DNA of 64,000 nt from Haliclystus octoradiatus (lineage: Eukaryota > Cnidaria > Staurozoa > Stauromedusae > Haliclystidae). The translations under genes and the position numbers were made by a program. Position 1 is the stretch's first letter. Each line of letters starts with the position of its first letter. Below are positions 1 through 13,900 of the stretch, piece by piece. The notes beneath the pieces are model-generated. The model was not told where the DNA came from. It did no database searches and saw only the letters and a list, made by a program, of their open reading frames with translations. The stretch lies in contig OU744447.1 of assembly GCA_916610825.1 (NCBI GenBank), positions 3,460,146-3,524,145 on the forward strand. The letters are read 5' to 3'.

Positions 1-1334
1 TGTTTAATACTGTCCAATGTTTGCCTTGCTTATTATCTTAATTATGTACCTTAGCTGACAATTTTAAATTGGATTATAGGTTATATTCTATTGAAAGATT
101 TTACGATTTTAAAAAGAACATTTCAGATATAAATATACAATGTAAAAATATGGCAGACAAAAAATCAAATGAATATGAAGTCTGAGGCCTTCGAGATTTA
201 TTAATTTCTGTCCTCCGAAAAACACCTTTTGATTCAACTATTACATCGACTGAAAAGCGTCCCGAATTAGGATTATAAACTTTGTTTAAAATTTGAATTC
301 TGATTGATTTTGTAGAAAAATATTTTTTATGAACAAATCTGATAATAAACTTCTAGCTCAAATCGTCGCAACAAACTGAAAATAAGCTGGCTGAGATATT
401 ATTTTAATCAAAATTTGAAATTTGTATTATTCGATAAAAGATAACACAGACCCGCTAAACCCGAATTGATTTTTTCAAGAAATTGTTGGAATTGTTTACG
501 TTAAGTTAAATTTCATAAAATATTTTTGCAAGACAAAAAGTCTCAAATTGCGGATGAACAATATCGTTCAAGTTCGAAATTTCTTAAATCTAGTAAAATA
601 GTTCTTGCAAGCGTCAAATGTCCATAATCGCAGCCATTATGATATACGGAAAACAGTATTTTATGATAATTCAAAAATTCTTACAATTGTTACAAAATAA
701 AATATTTGATTCGATAAAAATTATTTCAAGTATATGTCCTTGATTAATTGATAATTAGTTTTGTAAGCTTAAAGTTGCACATATATACGTTATAAATTTT
801 GTATAAGAGTGAGTCAATGTTCTAAAATTTATCTTCCTCTTGAGAATGGTCACAGCGATAACCAAAACGTTGAGATAAAATCAAATGAATCGGAAATTAC
901 TGTTGCCTTTGATTTTTGTAATAAAAATGTTATACAAAGAAGCCATAACTCATCAAATAAATATAAATGTACAAATAGAATAATTCAAAAATCTATTAAT
1001 TATAAAGAGGCGTATACTGTATGTCGATAATATATTTATAGTTTAGCCCAAGAGCCTTTTATTTCTTGTCTCTGGTTTTGTTTAGGAAAATACTGCCTGC
1101 AGGAATAAAGTTAGCTATGACCTACCTATACTTATATATGATATTCTATCTATTATACGTACAAATGCTAAAGCCTGCATCTGTCCAGTTTTTAGGTTCG
1201 CAGTCTGTTTCCATGCGAGTTATATCAGAGTTATATAGGAGAATGGATGTCTTGTATCTTTATTATTACTATTACTTTATTATTATTATTACAAATATTG
1301 AGTTTTGATATTTTTAATATTATTACTGATTACT
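1..1334. other. gene-free AT-rich flank
   Basis: I see no conserved exon in this stretch. Short open frames at 809-1030 and 1066-1308 have no recognisable domain. The first shares a patch around 855-950 with 19925-20030, so it is probably an interspersed repeat. A short ATT-rich microsatellite lies near 1258-1292. Confidence 0.5.
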
Positions 1335-1512
1335 TTATATCTATATCTATATGTATAAACGTCAAAGTCTGTGTGTGTGTACGCGTGTTGTCGCGACAAT
1401 GAATTTGTTTTTCGTTTTTCTCTATCAATTGTTACGTAAAAATTTTGAAAAGCATATCATTAGAATCAATGTCATCACGCGAGTTTAATGACGGGTCGCC
1501 CATCGCTAGTAT
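1335..1512 (+). mobile_element. possible short Helitron/Helentron-like element
   Basis: The block opens with a TATA-rich start, then AAACGTCAAAGTCTGTGTG and a GT-rich run, and ends in a GC-rich hairpin-like CGGGTCGCCC followed by CGCTAGT. A second block with a similar start (AAACGTCGATGT, GTCTG runs) and an ACTAGT end lies at 2468-2858. Non-autonomous Helitron-like elements commonly end in a hairpin plus CTAG and lack target duplications. There is no coding capacity. The class assignment is inference from the ends only. Confidence 0.3.
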
Positions 1513-1859
1513 TTATATATAAAATGATGGTACATGGCAAATACGTTACGCATCTTTGTTTATGTGAATATAATTGTGACTATTTCTCTCATTTTTCGGA
1601 ATGACAACCCTCCGTCAATCGTTTCAGTATACCGGGGGACTAGAAGCATAAACAAATGCGGTAGCATAATAATATTCATGGATTGCTTTTAGACACAAAA
1701 TTAAAAAGCACCAGTAGAAAGTAATAAAGTTAAGTATATAATTAAAGTTACAATATTAATCTTAACTCATCATCGACAACTCTTTATAACGTGTATATAT
1801 AATGATGTGTTTTGTGGGCATTTACAGAAACCATCATTATTGATAAGATTTGACCACTT

Positions 1860-1865
1860 TTTATT
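1860..1865 (-). promoter_or_regulatory. POLR2E polyadenylation signal
   Basis: The plus strand reads TTTATT, which is AATAAA on the minus strand. It lies 50 nt downstream of the POLR2E stop codon at 1915-1917, a normal position for a short 3' UTR. Confidence 0.6.
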
Positions 1866-1914
1866 ATAAATACATGTGCGTTTCTTACAAAATTGATAAA
1901 AAGAAAATTTAATT

Positions 1915-1980
1915 TCACTGCACTAATCGATAAGTAATATAGCGTCCAGCCGTTTCACTTGGTCGAATAATCTTCACCAC
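1915..1980 (-). CDS. POLR2E: POLR2E exon 8 (terminal exon)
   Basis: Twenty-one codons plus TGA encode the extreme C-terminus of RPB5, from VVKIIRPSE to YRLVQ. This strand of the assembly domain is almost invariant from archaea to animals. The acceptor is CTATAG, and the intron separating it from exon 7 is 2.4 kb. Confidence 0.95.
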   Translation of the reverse strand: MVKIIRPSETAGRYITYRLVQ

Positions 1981-4900
1981 CTATAGTGAAAATGACAAAA
2001 TATTATATTTAGTGGCATGTGATTCTAAAAATTAATATATTAAAAATTCTATATAATTAGTTGTTCTAGACATTAATAAAAACAGTGTTCAAATCTGAAT
2101 AAAAAGTTATTTTAAATGGGAATAAATAGAGGACGCCTCCGAGTGGGCCCGGGGGTAACTTCGATTTCGCTTCGACGGGGTTGTTCAAATAGAGCTTTAG
2201 AAGTATGACCATAAAATATTTCAGATCATAAAAAACGATGCCCAAAGTATTTTTTTTAAAAAGGACACATACACCAAGAACAAAAACGATAAAAATAAAA
2301 TTAGGTAAACACAATAATTAAATTGTGTTTTAATAAAAATTGCATTAAGTTGAAGTGAAATTTATACCTCAAAAATGTTGTCGAGTAAAGCATACCTAAA
2401 ATCATTGCTGAATTTTGAAAAAGGTATCCTCTAGAATTTGAACGTCTCCGTATACCTCAATTTGAAATCTATTATATAAACGTCGATGTATGTCTGTTTG
2501 TATCTACTGTATTCGAGATTCACGCTTCTCATGGTAAACGTATCAAATCCATACTTTCCGGGGGGAATCCGGGGGGAATCTTATAATTTTTGCGGCAACA
2601 CAGGCCATGTTTTATGTTCATATCTTTATATTCCTTCAATTGATGGCCTCAAGCATATTTTTTCGTAGGATTTCTCTTACGGCTCCATAGAAGGGACGAA
2701 TTACATTCTCATGTTCGTCACGCAATATCTTTCACACCCGACTGACCTTCAAGTCTATTGTTTATTTATCGTTTGGGCTAACTTCTAGCAATTAAATTTT
2801 CTATTTTTTATTTTATTTTCAAATTTCACCCAGCGGAGAGGGTTCACTTCACTAGTAATGATAAAACAAGAGGGGGTATATCACAATATATTGTAGTTTG
2901 GGTTCTTAAAAAGACTAAAGAAAGCAATAATTTATAGTTTACAGCACTATAAGTGCGCCTGATATTGCCTGTTAATCTGTTCTTTCGCAGGGGGACAAGG
3001 TGTTACAACGTGTGAGATCCTCTGGAAACCTGTTTCTCAGAAGGACAATACAAACTCAGAATGTTTCCTTCATAATGGTTTTTCAAATGATTTTTAAACG
3101 TCAAACTTTCTTTCTTTGAAATTCATGTAACAAACAAATTCAAAATGTTTGATATAACATTTTAATCTCAACAGGATGTCGTTTAGGCTAAAATGTTTGA
3201 AAAACCTGGATTAATAACAACAATAATTAATTTTAATTTCAACTAAAATTGACACAGTTCTGACTACTGATGAAACTTTTTGGTTGCAATAAAACCAACG
3301 CAACAAAATATGAATGAGATAAGTAGGTAGGGGGTAAAGACAAAACATGAATCCTAGATCCAGGGCGAATAGAGCAAAGAAGAAAATATTGAAATGCCTC
3401 AAAGATTCCAATAGGATGAACTTTTTTTCGGACACTGTAAGTAGAAATCGAATCATGTTTACGACTTTATGCACGGTATGTTAAATGGGGGTAACAAAAG
3501 AAATTTACAGTAGCCTACTATTTAACAATTTGACAACGAACCCGAGTTGGCTACCGTCGAATAGTCACCAAGGTCCTCCGAGATCAAAGAAAGAAAGAAA
3601 TGCAAACTATTTATTTACTTTTTTTTGCATAATTAATTTAAAATACAACCGTCAATCATTGGCATCCATGGCGACTGCAGCATCGTGATTGGGAGGATGA
3701 ATTTTAATTCAACTTGTTTCACATTTAATTTTCAAAACAAACACAGTTTTTATATCCATAAATACTGGCTACAAAAATACTACCCAACAAAATATCAAAG
3801 TTAAACAAGGTAACTATTGGGTTTCTAAAAATACATAAATGTTTGCAGTTTGTAATATAAAAATTAGACAGTACTGCATTAAAATTTTATACACTACTGT
3901 ATTGGAGGGCGGATTAGCTCAGATGGCAGAGCAACCGAACTTCAGATCGGATCATATCTGATCGACTGTGGTTCAAATCCCCCTAAGGTCAACTCAGCCT
4001 TGACTTTATCTGAAACATCAAATGAGTACCATCTGAGGATGGCGGATGGAATGGTCCAGAGGGAATTGCATTGTGAGGTGAGTAGCTGCGGCGCATCGTT
4101 GCGCATTGACAATTAAGACCTATCTGCCATGAAATCTTTTGAAATTGATCTGCAGTGTTCGGCTGAGATCAACAAAGAGCGTTTAAAATCATCGCTCTCC
4201 GCGAAAAAAGCCACTCATCTAGAAATGGAGGAGTGGTACGGGTGCCTTCGGTAGGGCGACATCGTCTACATTACTTTTTTACATTAAAATCGTCATGCAG
4301 TACAGTTTCTCATCAATCATGTAGCATTCAAATGTTTACAGTTAGAAAACCCCTACCTTTCCTCGTTTCAATCCAAAGTATCTTGCCACAGGGTCTCCTT
4401 GCTGAATACGAGGCAGTTGATGTTCTTTCAATTTATATCTATCTAAAAGTTCTTTCTTTTGATCTGTTGTCATAACAACGTGTTTTGGGACAAGCTAAAA
4501 ATAAAATATAATGAAATAAAAACAGATTGTTATCATATGACAAGAGTACTCATCGATGCCTAACAATCAAATATTCTATTCTGTATCATTATTTAAACTA
4601 TGAAAATTTTCACGAATCACAAAATCTCTTTACAGAATTCTACAAATCATTTATGAATTAAAATGGTGTGAAATGAGATAGTGACGTTGTATTACAATTT
4701 CTTTAGAAATGTAAAATCTGTTGAATATTTATAGCCTAAAAATGTTTATCATGTCCAAAGCAAATAGTAAAATTTACAGTTCTTTTACACTAAATCAACA
4801 TCTGCAATAAAATTAAATGATAGCCACTGCAGAACGACTACCTGTCAATAATGGTCATGCTTACTAGGTCCAATAGTTGGCTGTCACTTTAATTTCACCA

Positions 4901-7900
4901 TGTTTAAAAAACGTATTTTCTATAACGGATGTTGTTCAATGAAGATCAAGTACAAGTATCATTGTTTTACAAAGTTCATGAACTAGTTTTCTAAAATATT
5001 ATGAAGGTTTTTTGCGATCTGATTGGTCAAAAGACAGTGACTATTGACTCGCTCGGAGCTCGTGATTTTTTAGCGCTTCACTCGTGTCTCCCATCATTTT
5101 CTCGTTTAGTAAATATGAATACAAACATGGCATGTATGTGGTAACCATTTAATGAACTGTTTTTCTAAAAATCACGAATGCTTTCTGCAATCTGATTGGT
5201 TAAAAGAGCGTGCATGAAATCATAGGGTAAAACATGGCTACGAAAACCGAGAAAAACCGCTAGCTTTAAAAATGTTGATCTTTAATCAACAATACTTATC
5301 TTGTTGTCAGATCTCTTTGCTTGGTTTATGAATTGAAATTAAATTTTAAATTGTGAATTTGTGAATTTAAAATTCGCTGTCGAATGAGTTTCTGATGTTT
5401 GTTTTATTTTAGAAAAGGGTTACCACATGCTTGCAGATGCTTGTATTCATATTTACTAAACTCGATATAGTTGGGAGACACTCGGGAAGCTAAAAATCAC
5501 TCGCTATAGGAGCTCGTGATTTTTCAGTGCTTCACTCGTGTCTCCTAACTTTTTTCTCGTGTGATAAATATGAATACAAACATGGCAAGTGTGTTGTAAC
5601 CCTTATTCTAAAATATCACACGAAAGAGCGTGCATGAAATCCTAGGGTAAAACATGGCTCCGACAACCGGGAAAAACCGCAAGTATCAAAAAGTTTGATC
5701 TGTGATAAAATACAGAATTTATAACTTTTTGATAACAATCCAATAAATATCTCAATAATGGCTACGATTTACAAAACGACATTTAGCTCAAGATGTTTAT
5801 ATTTCTTGAAAAGCGTGGTGAATGAGTTATTGGTCGTGTAACATGCAAAATAAAAACACAGAATGAAAGACAAGTATAGGCTACGCTGTTTCATGGTAAA
5901 CCTAAAATTTAAATAACAATTACTGCATTAATTTGCTAAAGAACTATTATACCACTTATATTACAGACGTTCTTGTATATGTCTTTCTTTATTCGACAAT
6001 ATCTATCTTGTTGTGGGATTCTCTTTGCTCATGGTTTATGAATTGAAATTGAATTTTAATTGTGAATTCATGAATTGAAAATTCGCCGTCAAATGAGATT
6101 CCGACATTTGTTTTATTTTAGAAAAGGATTACCACATGCTTGCAAATGTTTGTATTCATATTTACTAAACTCGAAAATGTTAGGAGACACGCGGGAAGCT
6201 AAAAATCACTCGGTCGGAGCTCGTGATTTTTTAACGCTTCACTCGTGCCTCCCAACATTTTCTTGTTTAGTAAATATGAATACAAACATGGCAAGTATGT
6301 GGTAACCCTTTAGTAACATGTTTGTGAACAAGTCATGGATGTTTACAAAGTTCATGAACTAGTTATGAACAGTTTGTAACATGTTTGTGAACAGGTCATG
6401 GATGTTTACAAAGTTCATGAACTAGTTATGAACTGTTTGTAACATGTTTGTGAACAGGTCATGGATGTTTACAAAGTTCATGAACTAGTTATGAACTGTT
6501 TGTAACATGTTTGTGAACAGGTCATTGATGTTTACAATGTCCATGAACTGTTGACGAAATCTTTGTTACATGTCATGAACGTTATAAAGTTCATGAACTG
6601 TTGACAAAATGTTTATACAGTGCTAAATCCCTAACGATAATTGCATAATTAACCTTACCTCATGTTCTGTGATATTCACCAACAATTCACTTTCAAGGAA
6701 TTGTTCTAACATATATTTAGGTGCCATGTCAATCAATGCCTGCATAGAAAATCAAATATAACAGAAGTTTTATATGAAACAATTATGTGCAAAAAACCCT
6801 GTATTAATTAGATACTTACCAAGATATCCCATTGTTTCACTTGCTACAATATTTAATTTTTAATTTTTATTTAAGCCAGTTAAGGAATAGTTGTAACCGA
6901 GTATTTTTAATCAGAAGAAAAATTATCTGCTTTCTTTTCTTGGACAGATAAATGAAATTGTGCAGTTATGACGATAGCCGTAAAATAAAAAGATGTGAAA
7001 ACATTTGTTATGGAAAAATTGGAATCCCGAAAGGAAAAATAATTTATCGAACGCTAATCTGATTAAATGAATTGGATATCCAATCATGCCAGTGATCTGC
7101 ATTATGTGATGACTGCCAAAATTTGAAAGACGATTGTCAGAAACACTGCACAGCCACATGCAGCCAGGGTTAATTGTATTAGGCATTCATAAAACATACT
7201 TGTTTGGCAGATGGAGTGATTCTGCTTTGGACAACAATAATAGCTTTCACAATACTCTCTTCTTGCATACGCTGACAATATCTAAATGATACATAAACAA
7301 TCAAAACAATCAATAGCGTATATAAATAAGTCGTGACTATTTGACCGGCAGTTGCAGCCATTATGGATACCAACGCATGTGTATCATGAACAAACAGTAA
7401 CTTACAAACATTTTGGAATATAAATATTGAAAATAAATTAAAAATTTGGAATAACCTGAACTTGAACCAGCATGACCTGTACACTAGTCAGACGCACTCT
7501 GAATGAGCTACGCCAACCGACGAAAGCTCATGCAACAGAAATGAATTTTACCTCAACCAGGTGGTTATCACGTGATTGGACTCTTACCCTAACCGGGTGG
7601 TTATCACGTGATCGGACCCTATACCTAACCCTAAGCCTGGGACGAGTGAAACACGTGATTGAGTGAATGACATATTTGACTGCCTGCGCACGCACAGTTG
7701 AATCCATATTGGCTGCGACTGTCAGTCAAATAGACACTTTGATATAAATATGTTCATACATCAATAACAAAACATTGGAAATAAAAAATACCACAAATGT
7801 ATTATAAATAGAAAATATATACAGTCAAACCTGTTATAGCGGTCACCTCTACACAGCGGTCACCTGCATATAGTGGTCACTCTAGCAATGTCCAAAATAG

Positions 7901-10900
7901 TATTTTCTATTGAATCAATCCTGTATATAAAGGTGACCTGCATATAGTGGTCAATGTATCTATTTCTCGTAGCTGGCTGTTATATACAGGTTGGAAAAAC
8001 AATAAAGAACTTGTAAATATAGCATAGCATTCAATAATCCTGGAATCTGAGACCTTGAATTTTCTCAGTCTTTGCTTGATGCAGATATATGCGTTAATTA
8101 TTCATGATGATTGTTTAAGTTGTAATGCCACATATGCCACACATATAGTGAAACCTGTATATAACAGCCAGCTAAAAGAGGTAGATCAACACAGATCATT
8201 ATAGACAGGTGGCCTTTATATACAGGTTTGATTAAATAGAAAATACTATTTTGGATTGCAAGAGTGGCCACTATAGACAGGTGAACGCTGTATAGAGGTG
8301 ACAGTTATAATAGGTTTGACTGTAACAGAACTTTTAAAGTGCACATGACACAAAAACATTCTAACATTCATTCATCAAAAAGATTTGTGTAGCCGAAGCT
8401 TAATGATGAAGAATGGTGAAAAGGATATTTTAATATTGGACGCGCATGAGCAGAGATGTTTTGATGTTGAATTTAATCTTATTTGCGACTACTCACTTTT
8501 TCCAAACACAAAACCATAGTCAGAATCACAAGAGGGTTTGTTATAGGAAAAAGGACAATTGAAAACTCAAAAAAATCTTATCTCCTTTCCTGCAAAACGA
8601 AAAGGTTTTAACTTCCAAGTCAGCTATGCCCATGCTTTTGGGACATCTTTACTGCTTGAAATGAGTTCATTTAACTGAGAAACACAAGAGATACAAGGAT
8701 ATTTAGCAGTTGAAATAGTACTTTTTGTTGTTGTGTTCAGAAATACTCTAACACCTGACAGAATAAAGTAAAACCAACAACTAAAATATCCTTACATTTC
8801 ATGTATTTCTTAATAAATTGATTACAATCTATTTATGTCAAGCAGAAAAAGGTGTATACATTGCTGACTTGAATGCTAAAACTTTTCATTTCACGCGAAA
8901 GGACATACAAATTTTTATAATTCTGACTTCACCTTTTTCCTATTTTAGATTTCGAGTTGCATGCAAATGCATGCTTATATTGAGTTGTGAATCATCTGAC
9001 TTAACTGTTTCAAATAAATGCATGAAGAAATCTATGTAGAAAAGATGATCGAAGCCGAAATTTAATTGAGAAAATATTCTATTTTATTTTTTGCTATTCA
9101 AAGAAGCAAAAAGTTGAGAAGTGAAAAGTGGAAATATTTCATTGATTATTCTTTATTCAGAACGTGGTTATTCAACATTTTATTCAAGCATGATTCAAGT
9201 GACTTCTGAAAAAGCATAGAATGGGAAACTATTTCTCATTTCTTTATATCTTATCTTATTAATTACAGTCATGTTTTATTTTATATCTTCGTAATTTGAT
9301 TTCCATAACGCGGATTTGTTTACAAATTTCATAACCTTCTATTCCAAGTCATCTTCCAATAATAATTTATGATCAATCATGAAATATAATTTCCAACTAA
9401 AGATAAGATGATAACACATCTTTTTTCACTTTCATATAAATATACGTGTTTTAGTTTGTTTACATTTCAATTTCATTCTGAGAATTACTACAATGAAATT
9501 TGTCACGTCGCAACAAAGGATTGTACTGTTTTGTATTTGAGAGACAATAAAACTTCATTCAAGTGCGAAACTGTTCAATTATCGCTTCAGTCTGAGAAAG
9601 TATTGTTGTTGAAAAACAGTTTTTCTTGTTATTTCTCAACTTTGAAAATTGAAGCCGGTCATATGCACCCCTCTGGTTAATGACAAATCCATCGATATGA
9701 TTATTCAATATTTGATTCAATTCACTTTCTCGAAAGCAAAAACTATTTATTATTGTTTACATTTTTTAGTTAAGTACATTTATCCCATCAAACAGTTCAA
9801 TCGAGTTTCATCGCACTTGAATCCTCGTTAAATCTATATGCGATCGCTCATATATAATAATAATAAGAATTTGTTGTCGATGATGAAGTGGAAATTTGTA
9901 TGTCTATTGGTTTCTATATTAATGTCTTTTCATTGCAGCAAAATTGCCGGCTATCACTATCAGTAGACATGTGAGATTATGTTGAATTAATAAGAATTTC
10001 CCCAGCATGGGTTTGTTTACAAATGTGATATCGTCGTTCCTACCGTTTATAAATAATTTTCAAAAACATTGATTATATAATTTCCATTCTGACGCATGAC
10101 CATACACAAAACAAAAGATCGATCTGCACTGTTGCTCAGAGACAATATAAAGTCATTCAAGTGCGAAACTGCTTAGTTAGCGCTCCAGTCTGAGAAAGCA
10201 TTGTTGTTGAAAATGGAAACAGTTTTCATTGGTTTTTATCAACATCGATGTATTTATTTAAGAAATGAAGCCGGCCATGTACGCCTCTGGTTAATAACGA
10301 ATCCATTAATATGTGTTTCAAGTCAATTACATCAAAAATGGCATTGTGAATCCCCGCCTTACATACGGACATACAAATGGAAATAGCGTAAATTTAAAAG
10401 TAGATTAAGCATTCTTGCTTGTCATGCCGACTATCGTTCTGAGTTTTGAAAAAATTGAATGAACTAAAATAGTCTACTTTCAGCACAAAATATTTCCGCC
10501 TGTAACGTTTCCAAATTTAAAATCTGTTTCACTATTCTCCATCAAACAGTTTTAGCTACTCAAATCTGTGTTAATAAAAGATGTAGATGTCATTATTAAG
10601 GACATTAGGCTAAGTGTATAAAATACCATTAGCTTGATCGTGTAGGTCAAAACTTACTGTTTGATGGTGTTGATACCGACTTTGTCATCCTCCGGAAAGA
10701 ATACAAACATCTGATCTACAAACAGAAATTATCAACATATCTTCCAAAAACCTTCCAGTGAAAATCCTGTCTAGACAATGTTTTAAAAAGTTACTACATT
10801 TGTAGGCTAAATACTTGACAAAAAAAAATGGTCAGAAATAAAAACTTTCAACTTTCAAAGCATTGTATCTCTGCAGTCAATTATCAAAATCTTCATAAGA

Positions 10901-13900
10901 AATTCTGCCACATAGGCTATTCAGCTGAATTTCGAATTAATCATTCTGAAACTCTGAATGGTGAGCATAGGTCTACAATAGCCTACTTACAATTGAAACA
11001 GACATTCCTACCTGTTGGATCGTCGTTGTGGGCAACCAGAATTGACAACTCTCCTCTTGATGGTCTATTTTCACTAAAAAATATATATCACATCATCAGG
11101 GAAAATTATTGAACACTTTCGTCAAATGTTTTCAACTAAATTAAGTAGACAAATTAGGCCTACTATTTTTTCCTAACCTAATACAATCCAACTCAGATTT
11201 TTATGAATGTTGGCCAAAATAAAAGACATTTGGTTGACCATGTCTCATTTTATTTTGCCAACACACACAGATTTTGGCAAGCAAGTTGGTGTGTGTTGGC
11301 TAACAAAAAAACGTCATTTGGCCATAGCTTATGAGTGAGCCACAAGCCACCTGATTAGCGAAAAAATGAAAATAAAACTGAGCGGAATTTCAAAAAGAAA
11401 ATGACTTACTTCAGCTTTAGCCTACACATTTTCAGAAGTGTATAATAGCGTTATTTACCTCATGTAACAAAATGGAAATTCTCCAGATGGTACGCTATAG
11501 ATTATACAAGAGCAAATTGAAACTGAGCAATGTTATGCTGCAGTTTTGTAATTTTCGAGTATCTAGAAGTACCACATTCCGATACACCCTGCTCTCCCTA
11601 CTAAAAGTCAATGGGAAAAAACGCCGTAAATTTTCAAACAATTAAAATTAAATCTCAATAAAGCATTTTTGATTATTTTTTGATATCTATATATAGGTAT
11701 CGATCTTAGAAATGTGGTACTGTCGCATTCAAACGTCGATTGGATGAGTATACATATGTCAACAACCTGTGCAATGATGAATTTGAAAGTATGGCTTCCA
11801 CTGGGATTGTGATAAAATATACAATGCTTGTGACAACGTCTGTGGTTTACTGTAAAACTAACATAGTTGCGAAATGGAAATGTGTCGACAGATTTTGTTT
11901 GTCTTCAATTTTGGATTATTGCTATGCTTATGTTTCCCAAGAAAATATTGAAGAAACCACTGTTGGTTTTGTATTTCAGTTTCCAACAATTTGTTGATCA
12001 TTCATAGTGAATAAAAATGAAAATCTGTCCACAAACATGTAAATAATAGAAATATCACACACTTCTATATTCTGTCACAATCACAGTTGAAGCGATACAA
12101 TCACATGCATCACTATAAAGCATACGTTTTTAGCATAGGCAGTGCCCGACAAAAGGTTTAGCCTTCCAGAATCTTGGAAAGTTTTAAACATTTTCTTCCG
12201 AATTTTTTGTTAAGGTTTGACCTATAAATCAGAAAATTATCTGCTTTCTTCTGATTTTTCTCTAGCCTTCCAGGACCTACGATCCCAGGATCCCCATTTT
12301 TGTCGGACCCTGAGCATAGGTTCTAATCCAATGAAGTTTTGAATGCCACAGTAGAAGTGGAGAGATCGAAACCTAGTGAGATAATATAATAAAATAATTT
12401 TAGTGAGATTAAATTATACTTTCACCTCTTTACCGCAGTCACCTGTATATATATAGTGCTCATTCTTGCAATGCTTAACATAGTATTTTCTATTAAATTT
12501 GGATCAACCCATATTTAAAGGTTGCCTGCAATAGAATGGTTAATTCATAAACCTCTCATACTTGGCTATTATATATACAGGTTTCACTGTAGTGGAACCT
12601 TGCACAATCAGTTAATAATTAAACAAACCTAGGTCTATCTCCAAATTGCTCGACAAATTGTTCGTAGGTTTGATCCAACTCATCTTGGGTAACTAGGTAA
12701 CCTCTGTCGTGACACATCTTTAAAATAAAACAAACAAATCTACTTTTAAAATTACGCAATATTTCTATTTGTATGTGTGTAGTATGTGAGGTGGGGATTC
12801 ACAATGCCGTTTTAGATGCCATTAATTTGAAACACATATCAATGGACTCGTCATTAATCAGAGGGGTAGATGGCCGGCTTCATTTTTTAAATAAATACAT
12901 TTAAGTTGAGTAAACCCAATGAAAAATGTTTTCCTTTTCAACAACAATCGTGTCTCAAATTGAAGTGCTAATTAAACAGTTTCACACTTGAATGACTTTC
13001 TATTGACTCGAAAATACAAAACAGTACAATCCTTTGTTTTTTGACTTTAAAAATAAATTGTGTATTGACATTGTAATAATTCTCAGAATGAAATTCAAAC
13101 GTAAACAAACAAAAACACATATATTCATATGAAAGTAAAAAAATAAGATGTATTATCAGCTTATCTTTAGGTGGAAATTATATAATGATTGAGAAGAAAT
13201 TATTATTGGAAAATGATTTGGAATAGAACGTTATCAAATTTGTAAACAAACGTAAACAAACAAAAACACATATATTCATATGAAAGTAAAAAAATAAGAT
13301 GTATTATCAGCTTATCTTTAGGTGGAAATTATATAATGATTGAGAAGAAATTATTATTGGAAAATGATTTGGAATAGAACGTTATCAAATTTGTAAACAA
13401 ACGTAAACAAACAAAAACACATATATTTATATGAAAGTAAAAAAATAAGATGTGTTACAACCGCAAATTTACAATCTATGTAGGCTAGTACCGGTAGTAG
13501 CCTATATAGTCCCATAGAAAAAATCAATCAATCATATGTACACTTGACTAGAAGATAGGGGAGACCGGGTACACATCGGACGCTTTTCGGTTTCTTACTT
13601 CTAATTAATTTATTTTCCGATCGAAACAAATAAATCGTATATCATTTAATAGCTAATGTGCCATGTTTAAAAGGGTAAATTGTTGGAAAGTTAAATATAT
13701 TCGAGTGCTGAGTATTTGATCATTCTTTTACCCCTAGTTGAGCGGGGTGACTTCGGCCAGACTGGGGTGACTCTGGACAGTGAATTTAAACTCTCAACAA
13801 TGCACGAAACAAATGTTTATTGACATCAATCGAAAGCTTCATCATTCATCTACTCAGAGAAATCAATGAAATCATTCATAAACTACAAACCATGCTAATA

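Noticed and set aside
809..1030. Small plus-strand gene.
   Set aside because: A related sequence lies at 19925-20030 in another context, so this is probably repeat DNA. No domain or splice structure.
3906..3985. Possible tRNA gene.
   Set aside because: A- and B-box motifs are present but the acceptor stem does not pair. The sequence continues into a repeated body, so it is a SINE.
7584..7640. Interstitial telomeric repeat (CCCTAA-like units).
   Set aside because: Only isolated CCCTAACC units, not a tandem run.
9408..10386. Three overlapping open frames in the left inverted-repeat arm.
   Set aside because: They are not conserved with the diverged duplicate or with the right arm, and no domain is recognisable.
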